Shown piece after piece: positions 50,418 to 60,100 of a stretch of 64,000 bases of DNA. The stretch is from an uncultured Selenomonadales bacterium (GTDB lineage Bacteria > Bacillota > Clostridia > Christensenellales > QALW01). The DNA lies in contig CAJKLB010000005.1 in the NCBI GenBank assembly GCA_905200615.1, positions 1 to 64,000 of the forward strand, in the 5' to 3' direction. The notes beneath the pieces were generated by a model. That model made no database searches. It was not told where the DNA came from and saw nothing but the letters and a program-made list of their open reading frames with translations. Both the position numbers and the translations under genes were made by a program. Each line of letters opens with the position of its first letter. The stretch's first letter is position 1.

Positions 50418-51110
50418 ATGTACTTTACCAATACCCCCGCCCTCAACAGTATGGAGGCGATCATGAAAAAACTGCCCTACGGCACACAGAAAGGCGGAGG
50501 TCGGTTTCACAGATTGTATCAATACACCAAGAAAGACTGCGATTGCAGGCTTTGTCTCTACTACAGAAAAAAGAAGGGATGCACCTTGACGCTCTGTCCT
50601 GTGTTAGAAATCCGGCTTGGATGCGGCGCAGCTTCTATTAGCGATGCGATAAAAGCTGTTTTCAAAGATGCCCAAAATACAGCATTCCAAAAACGCCTGT
50701 CACAAATATACCACCGAAAGGATGATGCAGAAATGATATTTCAAAACAACAGGCACAAGCAGATTTTTGAAGCCGAGCGATTATCTATGCGAAAGCCCGG
50801 TAAAAAGACTCTCGCTGTTTTGTATCTGCTGACTGCCGACCATACTCTGTGGATAAAAACAAAACACCTATTCACTCCAAACGGAAAAGTGGATTTAAAA
50901 AGCGTCTGTCTCGGAAATGTTTCCACAGACATCTACGCCCTATGGAAAGCAGTTAAGGAACTGCAGACCGGCGAGAAACAAATATCGCTGTGCGAACTGG
51001 CGGACAACGGTATCGTCTCCGACAACGCGTTTCGCCTGATCGTGCAGGCAGCAGCTATCGCCCGCTTTGGTACTGCAGTCTTAAATAATACGGAGGTGCG
51101 CTATGTCTGA
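50418..51110 (+). CDS. ICE-associated hypothetical protein
   Basis: A 230-residue protein. The N-terminal MYFTNTPALNSMEAIMKKLPYG is followed by a Cys/Tyr/Lys-rich block (CDCRLCLYYRKKKGC and ...CPVLEIRLGCG) that may bind zinc, then helices with a later QAAAIARFGTAVLNNT end. Such proteins open the cargo of Firmicutes conjugative elements. ATG at 50418 follows AAAGGAG. Function unknown. Confidence 0.75.
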   Translation: MYFTNTPALNSMEAIMKKLPYGTQKGGGRFHRLYQYTKKDCDCRLCLYYRKKKGCTLTLCPVLEIRLGCGAASISDAIKAVFKDAQNTAFQKRLSQIYHRKDDAEMIFQNNRHKQIFEAERLSMRKPGKKTLAVLYLLTADHTLWIKTKHLFTPNGKVDLKSVCLGNVSTDIYALWKAVKELQTGEKQISLCELADNGIVSDNAFRLIVQAAAIARFGTAVLNNTEVRYV

Positions 51111-51150
51111 AAATCATAGCTTCAAAGAACAGCAGATTGGAGGAATGTGA
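51103..51150 (+). CDS. 15-residue leader ORF between ICE genes
   Basis: MSENHSFKEQQIGGM, with GGAGG before it. Its last codons contain the GGAGG ribosome binding site for the next gene, so it may couple translation. A true function for the peptide is unproven. Confidence 0.35.
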   Translation: MSENHSFKEQQIGGM

Positions 51151-51153
51151 GAT

Positions 51154-51495
51154 ATGGCCTTACTCTTTTCTAAGGTAACTGTAACGGCAGGAAATGACGC
51201 AGTAAGTTTTCTCGTTGGAGGAATTCCGAGAGAATACGATGATTTGGATGATTGGGATGAATTCGATGATTTTCTGAAATATATCGATGAAGAAACAGAA
51301 GTGTTGGTTCATGCCAATGCTTACCTCTATGGCGAGGGAGAAACAAGCGATGCCTCCTATTCGGATATTCTGCAGTTTTCCTCACGGCTTAAATCCGGCA
51401 GCAATTTCCTTACAGATTACTGTGACAATATAGAGGAAGTAAATTTTAGCTTTACTTGGTCGCCGGAAGAATTATTTGGAATGGAGATGGAATGA
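51154..51495 (+). CDS. Very acidic small ICE protein
   Basis: A 113-residue protein with about 26 Asp/Glu and about 5 Lys/Arg, including an EYDDLDDWDEFDDFLKYIDEE run. Such charge is seen in DNA mimics that block restriction enzymes, but no known family is recognised. ATG at 51154 follows GGAGGAATG-type spacing. It overlaps nothing and ends two bases before the DUF4314 start. Confidence 0.7.
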   Translation: MALLFSKVTVTAGNDAVSFLVGGIPREYDDLDDWDEFDDFLKYIDEETEVLVHANAYLYGEGETSDASYSDILQFSSRLKSGSNFLTDYCDNIEEVNFSFTWSPEELFGMEME

Positions 51496-51496
51496 G

Positions 51497-52042
51497 ATGA
51501 ACAAATTAGAAGCAGAACGGCGCTTTGCACAGCGTATGAAGGACAACTACCCACCCGGCACACGCATCATGCTTTTGCAGATGGGCGATGATCCCCACCC
51601 CATCGAGCCGAACACAAGAGGTACGGTCGAAGTTGTCGATGATATGGGAACGCTGCACTGTATTTTTGATAATGGCAGACAGCTTGGTATTGTTCCCGGC
51701 GAGGACAATTTCCGCAGGCTCACCGATCAGGAGCTTGCAGAAGAAAAGGACAGCCAGAAAAGACAATTGACAGAAATGTCAGAGGATGAGTTATATGAAA
51801 GGAATATCATTAGGTTCGACAACTTTGATGATTTTTTTGATTTCATCTACGATGAGAACACCGACAAAGCTGATATTATCAACGATATGTCCCAACAGAT
51901 GAAAAGGCAGCTTGTTTCAGAGAATTACGGTGAACGGTTTATTGAAGCAGACGGCGCGTTTTATTACAATTCCGAATGCTTCACACAGATGGCTTTACTG
52001 CAGAGTGACGAAGAAGATAACGCTCCCGTTTACGGAATGTGA
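51497..52042 (+). CDS. DUF4314 domain protein
   Basis: A 181-residue protein. The MKDNYPPGTRIMLLQMGDD start and RGTVEVVDDMGTLHCIFDNGRQLGIVPGEDNF match the DUF4314 pattern of conjugative elements. Acidic helical tail. ATG 51497 follows GGAG; the frame is open to 51476 through the previous gene end. Function unknown. Confidence 0.8.
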   Translation: MNKLEAERRFAQRMKDNYPPGTRIMLLQMGDDPHPIEPNTRGTVEVVDDMGTLHCIFDNGRQLGIVPGEDNFRRLTDQELAEEKDSQKRQLTEMSEDELYERNIIRFDNFDDFFDFIYDENTDKADIINDMSQQMKRQLVSENYGERFIEADGAFYYNSECFTQMALLQSDEEDNAPVYGM

Positions 52043-52081
52043 GGTGGCACGAAAAATAAATAGAAAGCGGTCGGATTTACT

Positions 52082-53188
52082 ATGCCAATCCGATTTTTTG
52101 ATATGTTTGCAGGGATCGGCGGTTTCCGCTCAGGACTGGAAGCAGTCGGCGGCTACGAATGCATCGGTCACTGCGAGATAGATAAATATACAAATCAGGC
52201 ATATAACGCTATCTACAATCCAAAAGGAGAACTGTATTTTGAAGACGCAAGAACTATCAACCCAAATGACCTGCCCGACATCGATCTCATCTGTGCGGGC
52301 TTTCCATGCCAAAGCTTCTCGGTTGCCGGAAAACGGCTCGGATTTGCAGACGATACAAGAGGAACTCTCTTCTTTGAGGTTGCCCGAATCGCTGAGGCGA
52401 AACGGCCTGCATATCTTCTCCTGGAAAATGTCCCCGGTTTGTTATCGCATGACGGCGGCAGGACGCTTACTACCATCTTCTCCACGCTTACTGAGCTGGG
52501 GTATGATCTCGAATGGTGTGTGCATAACAGCGCAAATTTCGGAGTCCCGCAGCAGCGAAGGCGGCTGTACATTGTCGCAAGTTTTGGAGGACGAGGTGCC
52601 GGACGGATATTTCCTCTCACCTGCGGCAATGCGGAAAATCTTAAAGAGCTTATCCCCGGACCGCAGGGAGCGAGAGTTTACGAAACACACGGAGTAGCCT
52701 GCACGCAGACAGCAGGCTCCGGCGGATGGGGCGGTAAAACAGGATTGTATTTTATTGATATGAATGTTAATCCCATCATTACCGATACAGCCCGATGCAT
52801 TACGGCAAGACAGGACAGCGGAGTCAGCAATCACAGAGGCGAACACTCGGCTGTCCTTGTCACAGATGAGCCGAGGGCGATCCTTACACCCGACAGGGAG
52901 AAAGTCAGGCAGCAAGGCAGACGCATCAAAGAACCAAACGAGCCGATGTTCACGATAACGGCGCAGGATCGGCACGGCGTATGGCACAAAGGCAGAATCC
53001 GAAAGCTCATGCCGATCGAGTGCTGGCGCCTGCAGGGTTTCACCGATGAACAGTTTTACAAAGCACAGGCCACAGGTCTCTCGGACGGTCGGCTATACAA
53101 AATGGCGGGCAACGCGGTGAGCGTTCCCGTCATTTCTGCTATCGGGCAGAAAATCAAAGAAATTTACTATGAACAGGAGAAAAAATAA
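52082..53188 (+). CDS. DNA (cytosine-5)-methyltransferase
   Basis: A 368-residue C5 methylase. Motif I FFDMFAGIGGFRSGLE, motif IV GFPCQSFS with the catalytic Cys, motif VI LLLENV, motif VIII QRRRLYIVA and motif X GNAVSVPV are all present. No restriction endonuclease gene is next to it, so it is an orphan enzyme that may guard the element against host restriction. The upstream site is weak (AAGCGGTCGG). Confidence 0.93.
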   Translation: MPIRFFDMFAGIGGFRSGLEAVGGYECIGHCEIDKYTNQAYNAIYNPKGELYFEDARTINPNDLPDIDLICAGFPCQSFSVAGKRLGFADDTRGTLFFEVARIAEAKRPAYLLLENVPGLLSHDGGRTLTTIFSTLTELGYDLEWCVHNSANFGVPQQRRRLYIVASFGGRGAGRIFPLTCGNAENLKELIPGPQGARVYETHGVACTQTAGSGGWGGKTGLYFIDMNVNPIITDTARCITARQDSGVSNHRGEHSAVLVTDEPRAILTPDREKVRQQGRRIKEPNEPMFTITAQDRHGVWHKGRIRKLMPIECWRLQGFTDEQFYKAQATGLSDGRLYKMAGNAVSVPVISAIGQKIKEIYYEQEKK

Positions 53189-54241
53189 ATGCCGAATCAT
53201 GTTGAAAACCATATATCGCTGCAAGGCGATCCCGCACAAATCCGCACCATGCTGAAAGCCATACAGTCCGACGAGTATGGGATCGGCTCTGTGGATTTCA
53301 ATAAGATCATCCCCATGCCGGAAAGCCTTAATATCGAAGCGGGCAGCCGAACCGACCGGGGATTGAAAGCCTACCGGGATTTTATCGAGGCGTATACTGC
53401 CGGACGGCCGGCAGAAGATGCATTAAAAGCGCTGGAAAACATTCCTGCGGAAAGCGAGGAAGCCTTTTTACGCCGGCGGACGGATATCAAGCACGATGAA
53501 TGGGAGCTGGGCAAAACTGCATGGAATAATATCCGGCAGTACGGCGCCCCCACATGGTATGATTGGTGTATTGCGAACTGGGGAACAAAATGGAACGCCT
53601 ATGGATACGATGATACAATCGACTATCATGACGGCACACCTCTGTATTTTCAAACCGCATGGTCTGCTCCTCATCCTGTCCTTGAAAAGCTGACGGAGAT
53701 GTTTCCCGAAATTGAACTGGAACACGAATGGGCAGACGAGGATATCGGGCAGAACTGCGGCAGGTACAGCTATCGGGGCGGCGAGCGCATCGAAGAATAC
53801 TTCCCCGAAAGTGAAAAGGAGGCAATTGAATTTGCCTGCCGGGTATGGGATTACGATCCGCTTGATATGGATTTGTGCCTGAATGCCGAGGGGACGAAAT
53901 ATATCAATGTAGAAAATGAGGGATATCAGCAGATCGAACTGCTGGGCAAGCCTGCCCTGTTTACCAATGCCCGCCTGACGGATGCGGATATCCCGCAGGG
54001 ACTGTACTGCTATCACCTGCGGCACAGCGATGACGGCGGCCGCTTCTGCTCGGTTGAACCAAGGGTGGGCGTCAATCACGGCGGCAGCGTTATCACAAAA
54101 GAACCGATTGATTTCGGAAAACAGGGATATATTTCTTTTACCGAGGACACCGAACCAAACTTCATCGGCGGAGAAGAAACGCTTGGAGAATTTCTCCGTT
54201 CGGATACACCGCAGGAAAGCGAGGTGATGATGCTGTGCTGA
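53189..54241 (+). CDS. Api92/YubB-like ferredoxin-fold protein with an LPD28 domain
   Basis: A 350-residue protein. The first half starts MPNHVENHISLQGDPAQIR and contains WYDWCIANWGTKWNAY, the YubB/Api92 block of mobile elements. The second half (about 230-300, YINVENEGYQQIELLGKPALFTNARL) is an LPD28-type polyvalent domain. Starts right at the methylase stop. Role in the transfer or early entry step is inference. Confidence 0.8.
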   Translation: MPNHVENHISLQGDPAQIRTMLKAIQSDEYGIGSVDFNKIIPMPESLNIEAGSRTDRGLKAYRDFIEAYTAGRPAEDALKALENIPAESEEAFLRRRTDIKHDEWELGKTAWNNIRQYGAPTWYDWCIANWGTKWNAYGYDDTIDYHDGTPLYFQTAWSAPHPVLEKLTEMFPEIELEHEWADEDIGQNCGRYSYRGGERIEEYFPESEKEAIEFACRVWDYDPLDMDLCLNAEGTKYINVENEGYQQIELLGKPALFTNARLTDADIPQGLYCYHLRHSDDGGRFCSVEPRVGVNHGGSVITKEPIDFGKQGYISFTEDTEPNFIGGEETLGEFLRSDTPQESEVMMLC

Positions 54242-54372
54242 ACTTTATCGTCGGTCTGCTGCTTGGCGGCTGTATTGCAGCAAGCGTACTTTGCTGTATA
54301 CAGATCAACCGCACAGGATACTACGAACGGGAAATCCGCAGACTCCAGGCAAAACTGAATAACAAGGAATAA
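54235..54372 (+). CDS. DUF3789 small membrane protein
   Basis: A 45-residue protein read by eye: one hydrophobic helix (NFIVGLLLGGCIAASVLCCIQ) and a charged tail (YYEREIRRLQAKLNNKE). GTG at 54235 follows GAGGTGATG and overlaps the previous stop. Common in Firmicutes ICEs; function unknown. Confidence 0.78.
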   Translation: MLNFIVGLLLGGCIAASVLCCIQINRTGYYEREIRRLQAKLNNKE

Positions 54373-54374
54373 GG

Positions 54375-54436
54375 GACGAGGTCGTTTTGCGTGTACGAAG
54401 CAATCGTACATGGAAAACGGTCTCGTTTTCTTTTTG
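54375..54436 (+). terminator. Long hairpin between DUF3789 and dam-like genes
   Basis: GACGAGGTCGTTTT pairs with AAAACGGTCTCGT, with an inner GTACGA/TCGTAC stem, then a T-rich tail. Confidence 0.65.
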
Positions 54437-54496
54437 TGCCGTGTATTCGTACACGCAGACGCCTCCGCAGGGAGGTGATCAATAATCAACAGCTTT

Positions 54497-55351
54497 ATGG
54501 CATGGGTGGGCGGAAAAAAGGCGCTGCGGGATGAAATCCTTGCCCGGTTTCCGCTGGATTACAAGCGGTATATCGAAGTGTTCGGCGGCGCAGGCTGGGT
54601 GCTGTTCCATAAACCGCCCGGAAACGATTTTGAAGTGTTCAACGATTTCAACGGCAATCTCGTCAATCTGTACCGTTGTGTGCGGGAGCAGCCGGAAAAG
54701 CTCTGCAACGAACTGCGGTATCTGCTGAACTCCCGTCTTGATTTTGAATATATGAAGCAGATGCTCCACTCGCAGGCGGTTCTGCCCGATGTGCGCAGAG
54801 CCGCCTACTACTATGCGCTCATCCGTTACAGCTACGCAGCCGGAACCTCCACCTTCGGCAGCCAGCCCCACGCCATGTGGAACAATTTTCCCCTGATAGA
54901 AGCGGCGGCGTGCAGGCTGCAGAAAGTGATTGTCGAAAACAAGGACTGCAAAAAGCTCATTACGCAGTACGACCGGCCGGAGAGCTTCTTCTACTGCGAT
55001 CCGCCGTATTATCAGGCGGATCGGTACTACGAAGCGGTGTCAGCGGACGGCTTCGACCATCAGGGATTGGCGGAAACGCTGTTTGGCATCAAGGGCAAAT
55101 TCCTGCTGTCATATAACGACTGCGCATTCATCCGGGAGCTGTATACCCGCCCCGGCATCGTGATCGAGGGAACGACAAGGCTCTCCAATATCGCACAGCG
55201 GTACGATAACGGAAAGCAGTACCCCGAACTTTTGATCTCCAACTACGACACTACCGAGCTTGCCCGATCCTGTGTTCAGCTCACGCTGTTTAACGAGCTT
55301 GACACGCAGGAAATCTTAAACGAAAGGATACTTTACAATGGAACGATATGA
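54497..55351 (+). CDS. DNA adenine (N6) methyltransferase, Dam type
   Basis: A 284-residue orphan MTase. The N-terminal MAWVGGKKALRDEIL and YIEVFGGAGWVLF form the SAM pocket, and DPPYY (FFYCDPPYYQADRYY) is the catalytic motif. The ATG at 54497 is 21 bases after a perfect GGAGGTGATC. The in-frame codons closer by (ATA 54482, ATC 54485) are non-standard, so the true start may be one of these. Confidence 0.85.
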   Translation: MAWVGGKKALRDEILARFPLDYKRYIEVFGGAGWVLFHKPPGNDFEVFNDFNGNLVNLYRCVREQPEKLCNELRYLLNSRLDFEYMKQMLHSQAVLPDVRRAAYYYALIRYSYAAGTSTFGSQPHAMWNNFPLIEAAACRLQKVIVENKDCKKLITQYDRPESFFYCDPPYYQADRYYEAVSADGFDHQGLAETLFGIKGKFLLSYNDCAFIRELYTRPGIVIEGTTRLSNIAQRYDNGKQYPELLISNYDTTELARSCVQLTLFNELDTQEILNERILYNGTI

Positions 55352-55577
55352 ATTTGAAATGATCCCCGTACCTGCAGAGACACTGGATGCTGTGGGAATT
55401 ACTCCCGGCGTAACGGTGGAAGCATTTGCAGACGGCAGCCACATCGTCATTCAGAAGGCGCCGGAGGATGACTTCTGCGAATCCTACAACGAGGACTGCG
55501 AGGGCTGCCCTTACTGCTGCCCCTGCTGCGGCGAATGCCTGAAAGAACAATTCGGCGGAGGTGAAGATGGTGAATAA
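55338..55577 (+). CDS. Small cysteine-rich ICE protein
   Basis: A 79-residue protein. A short beta part (VTVEAFADGSHIVIQKA) is followed by eight cysteines in CESYNEDCEGCPYCCPCCGEC, a likely zinc or metal site, and an acidic end. Overlaps both neighbours. Function unknown. Confidence 0.7.
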   Translation: MERYEFEMIPVPAETLDAVGITPGVTVEAFADGSHIVIQKAPEDDFCESYNEDCEGCPYCCPCCGECLKEQFGGGEDGE

Positions 55578-55926
55578 GCTGTACCGCATTCTCGGAAAGC
55601 GAGGACGGATCACGATCCCCTATGAAATCAGGCGGCGCGTCGGATTTCAGTATAACGATGTGCTGTCCTTTACCGAGAAGGACGACCGCACCGTTGTGGT
55701 CAGACGGGAAAAAATCTGCGATAACTGCAAAGGAACACGGCCTGCTGTCAATAAGCAGGTGGACGGCATCACGCTGCTGCAGTTTCTGGACAGCCTTTCT
55801 GGCGAGGAACAACGGGCGGCGCTCATCCATCTGTCCGTAAAATGGGCGGAGCAGCAAGCCTGCGGCACGGATGAAAAAACAATGGAGGAAAGGAAATTGC
55901 AGAATGAAAATAAAAGCACAAATTGA
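55567..55926 (+). CDS. AbrB/SpoVT-like DNA-binding protein
   Basis: A 119-residue protein. LYRILGKRGRITIPYEIRRRVGFQYNDVLSF is the swapped-hairpin AbrB domain, followed by a CDNCKG pair and a helical end. ATG at 55567 follows GGAGG inside the upstream gene end. It may control ICE genes. Confidence 0.83.
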   Translation: MVNKLYRILGKRGRITIPYEIRRRVGFQYNDVLSFTEKDDRTVVVRREKICDNCKGTRPAVNKQVDGITLLQFLDSLSGEEQRAALIHLSVKWAEQQACGTDEKTMEERKLQNENKSTN

Positions 55927-56245
55927 CCGCTTTATCGGAAAGGACAACCGCATCAAGGCATATGCCAGCGTGATTCTCGGCGGCGAGTATGTCGTTCGGG
56001 ATATTGCCGTGATGGACAGCAAAAACGGTCTGTTCGCAAGAATGCCCTGCCGGTCGTATAAAGACCGAAACGGCAATACGCAGTATTCGGATGTAGTGTT
56101 CGCGCTGAACGAAACCTCCCGCAATGCTGTCAGCGACGCGGTTCTGGAAGCCTACGAGCAGCGGCTGCACATGGAGGAAAATGAGTCGCAGGATTATGAA
56201 GAACAGGAGGAAAATGAAACCCCGGCTTTCGAGCAGAGGATGTGA
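55904..56245 (+). CDS. SpoVG-family protein
   Basis: A 113-residue protein. KIKAQIDRFIGKDNRIKAYASVILGGEYVVRDIAVMDSKNGLFARMPCR is the SpoVG fold, a site-specific DNA-binding regulator in Firmicutes; ICE copies are common. The tail is acidic. ATG at 55904 follows AGGAAATTG. Confidence 0.85.
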   Translation: MKIKAQIDRFIGKDNRIKAYASVILGGEYVVRDIAVMDSKNGLFARMPCRSYKDRNGNTQYSDVVFALNETSRNAVSDAVLEAYEQRLHMEENESQDYEEQEENETPAFEQRM

Positions 56246-56320
56246 CTTTTTTCAAAAAACATCTCATTCTCGCTGGACTTTCCGGTTTTTATCGGTATGC
56301 TGTAGGTAGAGGTGATCCGT

Positions 56321-57022
56321 ATGATAAAAATGAAACGATACGCGCTCCTCCTCGCAGGTCTGACGCTCATCAGCCTTGCAGGGTGCGGTAAACAAGAACC
56401 GCCGCTGACGATAACCGACAATCCATCCTCTGTCGGCACTTCGGCAGATGTAACATCGGCTGCCGAATCAAGCGAGGATATTCCTGCCAGTCCGTCTGCT
56501 CCGGCGAAATCAGAGAATCCGGCAGAAAGCGTACCCGAAAATCAGGCAGAAGAAACAGAACCCCCGGCAGAGCCGTCCGGCACGGAATATGCCGCCGAAC
56601 CCAAAGAGCCTGCACGGACAGAAGAAAAAACAAATCCTGTCTCGCCTGCACCAGCGCCGGAAGAACCGGAACCGCAAAAACCAACCTCTGCGTCCACACA
56701 GCCGCCTGCGGAGGAACCGCCCCAAAGCGAGCCGCCGCAGGAGAGCGCGCCGCCCGAAGAACCCGCTGTTCCCGATTTTAACATCCAGATCTGGATCGAC
56801 TATGCCAAAACCTATGCTGTGAGCATTGGGCTGCGGCTGGAAAGCTCGGCGGTCGACTGCTGGGACAATCCCATCACGGCAGGCCCGCACAGCCTGTATC
56901 TGGAACGGGATATTCAGAGTCGGCTCAACCGCTATGCTCGTGACGAGGATATTACCGACGTCTGGATATGGGCGGAAAAACGCCCCGACGGGAGCTACGA
57001 TCTGTATATCGGCTACGCTTAA
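56321..57022 (+). CDS. Surface lipoprotein with Pro/Glu-rich linker
   Basis: A 233-residue protein. A lipobox LAGC lies at residues 19-22 after a basic start and helix. Residues about 30-150 are Pro/Glu/Ser/Ala repeats that should stretch across the cell wall. The C-terminal part (IQIWIDYAKTYAVSIGLRLE..., about 160-233) looks folded but is not recognised. ATG at 56321 follows GAGGTGATC. Position before the adhesin suggests a surface role in mating. Confidence 0.78.
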   Translation: MIKMKRYALLLAGLTLISLAGCGKQEPPLTITDNPSSVGTSADVTSAAESSEDIPASPSAPAKSENPAESVPENQAEETEPPAEPSGTEYAAEPKEPARTEEKTNPVSPAPAPEEPEPQKPTSASTQPPAEEPPQSEPPQESAPPEEPAVPDFNIQIWIDYAKTYAVSIGLRLESSAVDCWDNPITAGPHSLYLERDIQSRLNRYARDEDITDVWIWAEKRPDGSYDLYIGYA

Positions 57023-57051
57023 ACCAAAATCAAAACGGAATATTTCATGTT

Positions 57052-57084
57052 AAACGCACTGTGTAAAAACCACGGTGCGTTTTT
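57052..57084 (+). terminator. Hairpin before the adhesin gene
   Basis: AAACGCAC.GTG pairs with CAC.GTGCGTTT, then T's. Lies between the lipoprotein stop and the adhesin start. Confidence 0.6.
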
Positions 57085-57106
57085 CATTTCAACAGGAGGT
57101 TTTCAA

Positions 57107-60100
57107 GTGAAAACGAAAAAATTCAAAAGAATCATGTCGCTGTTTCTGGCGGCGCTAATGTGCGTTACCACCCTTGCAGGTCTTGGTACGACCGCTTACG
57201 CCGCAGAAGAAACCGATGAGGTGTATCTTGTCTCCTTCCCCCGTGACGGGGATGACAACTACAGCAGAGAATGGGGACACGGCAGCCATGAGTTTATGAA
57301 CGGCTGGTCGACCGATGGCTCGCGGTATACCTCTGTTTACGCTATGGGCTCATATACCGGCAATATCTGTTACTGTATTGAACCCGGCGTCACTCTTAAA
57401 ACAGGCGACCGCTTTACCAAAAAGGGCGAAAACTTTTGGGACAATTACCCCTCGTCCTATAACAAAACCATCACACCCGATGATATAAAGCTGTTTATCG
57501 GCAGAATCATGCAGTACGGCTACACGGGGACGATCTCGACCTCATGGCGTTCGCAGAACGAGGGCGGAGACAAGCTGGCTCACGCTGTCGCCACACAGCT
57601 TCTGATTTGGGAAACCGTGGTCGGCGAGCGTGACGAAGACTTTAACAAGGCAAGCACCGGCGGCAAGGACGCCATCCTCGAACAGATCAGCGCAGACCAT
57701 CCCCTGCGCAGCAAGATCATGAGCTACTACAACTCTATTGCGGCGAGCGTCCAGAAGCATTCCAAGCTGCCGAGCTTCTTCTCCAAATCCACAGGCAAAG
57801 CACAGAATATTGAACTGGAATGGGACGGCGAACAGTACACCGCCACGCTGACCGACAAAAACAATGTGCTCTCCGATTATTCGTTCTCCGCAGGCACTTC
57901 GGGAATCCGCTTTTCCGTAAACGGCAATAAGCTGACGATCACCGCCGACAAAGCGCCGGGCAGCACCGTCACGATCACCGCAGAAAAGAAAAATTCGCAA
58001 AGGCGGGGCGTTATCACCTGGACGGACGGCGTATACGGCCCGAACGGGGAGCTGCAGGATACCGTCACCTACGCGCAGTCGGTCAACGATCCTGTAAAAG
58101 GATACCTCAATATCAAGGTCTCGCAGGGATCGGCAAAGATTATCAAAACCAGCGAGGACGGCAAGGTTGACGGGATTTCTTTCCGCATTCAGGGAAACGG
58201 AATTGACCAAATCGTTCAGACGAAAAACGGCGGGCAGATTCAGGTGGATCATCTCAATCCGGGCGTCTACACCGTAACCGAGCAGACGGAAAACAAATAC
58301 GAGCCGCAGGAAAGCCGCAGGGTAACTGTGGTATCCGGGCAGACGGCAACCGTGACTTTCAACAATGTTCTGAAGCGCGGTGACCTCAAGGTGGTCAAGA
58401 CCGCCGAGGACAATATGGCTGAGGGCGTGAAATTTCATCTTTACGGCACTTCGCTCTCCGGCCTTGCCGTAGATGAATACGCTGTGACCGATGCATCGGG
58501 TACCGCTGTTTTTGAGGACGTCCTCATCTCCGGCAGTACGCCATACACGCTCGAAGAAGTGGATACCGATATCAAATATGTAGTGCCGGAGAAACAGACC
58601 GCAGCTATCGAATGGAACAAGGTAACCAACAAAAGCTTTCACAATATCCTGAAAAAATGGAGCCTCACCGTCACCAAATCCGACAGTGAAAAAGGACTGC
58701 CGCAGGGGGACGCTTCTTTGGCTGGCGCCAAATACGGTGTATTCAACGGCGGGCAGCTCATGGATGTGTACGAAACCGACCGCAATGGGCAGTTCACCAC
58801 AAAATCCTATGTCTGCGGAAATGACTGGTCTCTGCGGGAGATCGAGCCGAGCGAGGGATACCTGCTCAATACAGAATCTCTGCACATCGGCGCGGAAGCG
58901 AAGCTCTATACGGCGGAATTTAGTCTCACCGCGCCGCTTGACTCTTACGAAACAGTCAAGAAAGGAAAAATCGCCGTGATCAAGCACTGCGATGACGGTG
59001 AAACACAGCTCGAAACGCCCGAAGAAGGCGCGGAATTTGAAGTGTTTCTGAAAAGCGCCGGAAGCTATGCAGACGCGGAAGAAACCGAACGGGATATCCT
59101 TGTCTGTGATTCGTATGGCTTTGCCGAGTCTAAACTGCTCCCATACGGAATATACACGGTAAAACAAACCAAAGGCTGGGACGGCAGGGAGCTGATGCCT
59201 GCCTTTGATGTGTTTGTAAGTGAAAACAACGAAGTTTACCGCTATCTCATCAACAACGCCACATTTGAGTCTCTGATCGAGATCGTAAAAAAGGACGCGG
59301 AAACCGGCAGGGTGATCCCCGCCGCAGGCGTCGGCTTCAAGGTGAGGAATACCGATACCGGCGAATATATCGTCCAGCACATCAACTACCCGACGCCGGT
59401 GGATATCGACACCTACTACACCGATAGCACTGGAAAGCTGATGATGCCCGAACCTCTCGGCTTCGGAAATTACGAGCTGATCGAGCAGTGCAGCGCATAC
59501 GGGTATGTCCTTGACTCCACACCTGTACCGTTCAAAGTGGACGGCACACAGGCCACCGTGGTGGTCGAAAAGCATAACACTCCGCAGAAAGGCACGATCA
59601 CAGTCGGCAAGGCCGGCGATGTGTTCTCTTCCGTGACGGAAACAGACGGCGTCTATCAGCCGGTATACGATAATGCAGGGCTGGCGGGCGCAGTATACGA
59701 GGTGTATGCGGACGAGGACATCGTTACCCTTGACGGTACGGTCAGAGCAGAGAAGGATGCTCTCGTTGCAATCATTGAAACGGGATCTGACGGCTTCGGC
59801 ACAAGCATTCCTTTATACCTCGGTAATTACCGAATCGTGGAAAAAACCGCTCCGTATTCTATGGTGCTGAACCAAGAAGCGAAATTTGCGGAGCTGACCT
59901 ATGCAGGAGAAAATGTCGAGGTGACCTCTGCGGAGGTCTCGTTCTGTAACGAGCGCCAGAGGGCGGAAATCAGCCTTTCCAAAATTCTGGAGCAGAACGA
60001 GTTGTTTGGCATTGGCGGAAACGGCGAAATCCTCTCGGTGCAGTTCGGGCTGTTCGCCGCGGAGGATCTGACGGCGGCAGACGGCTCGGTGATCCCGAAA

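Noticed and set aside
57542..59575. A 677-codon open frame on the minus strand inside the adhesin gene
   Set aside because: It is the antisense shadow of a GC-biased repeat-domain gene, has no ribosome binding site, and shows no domain.
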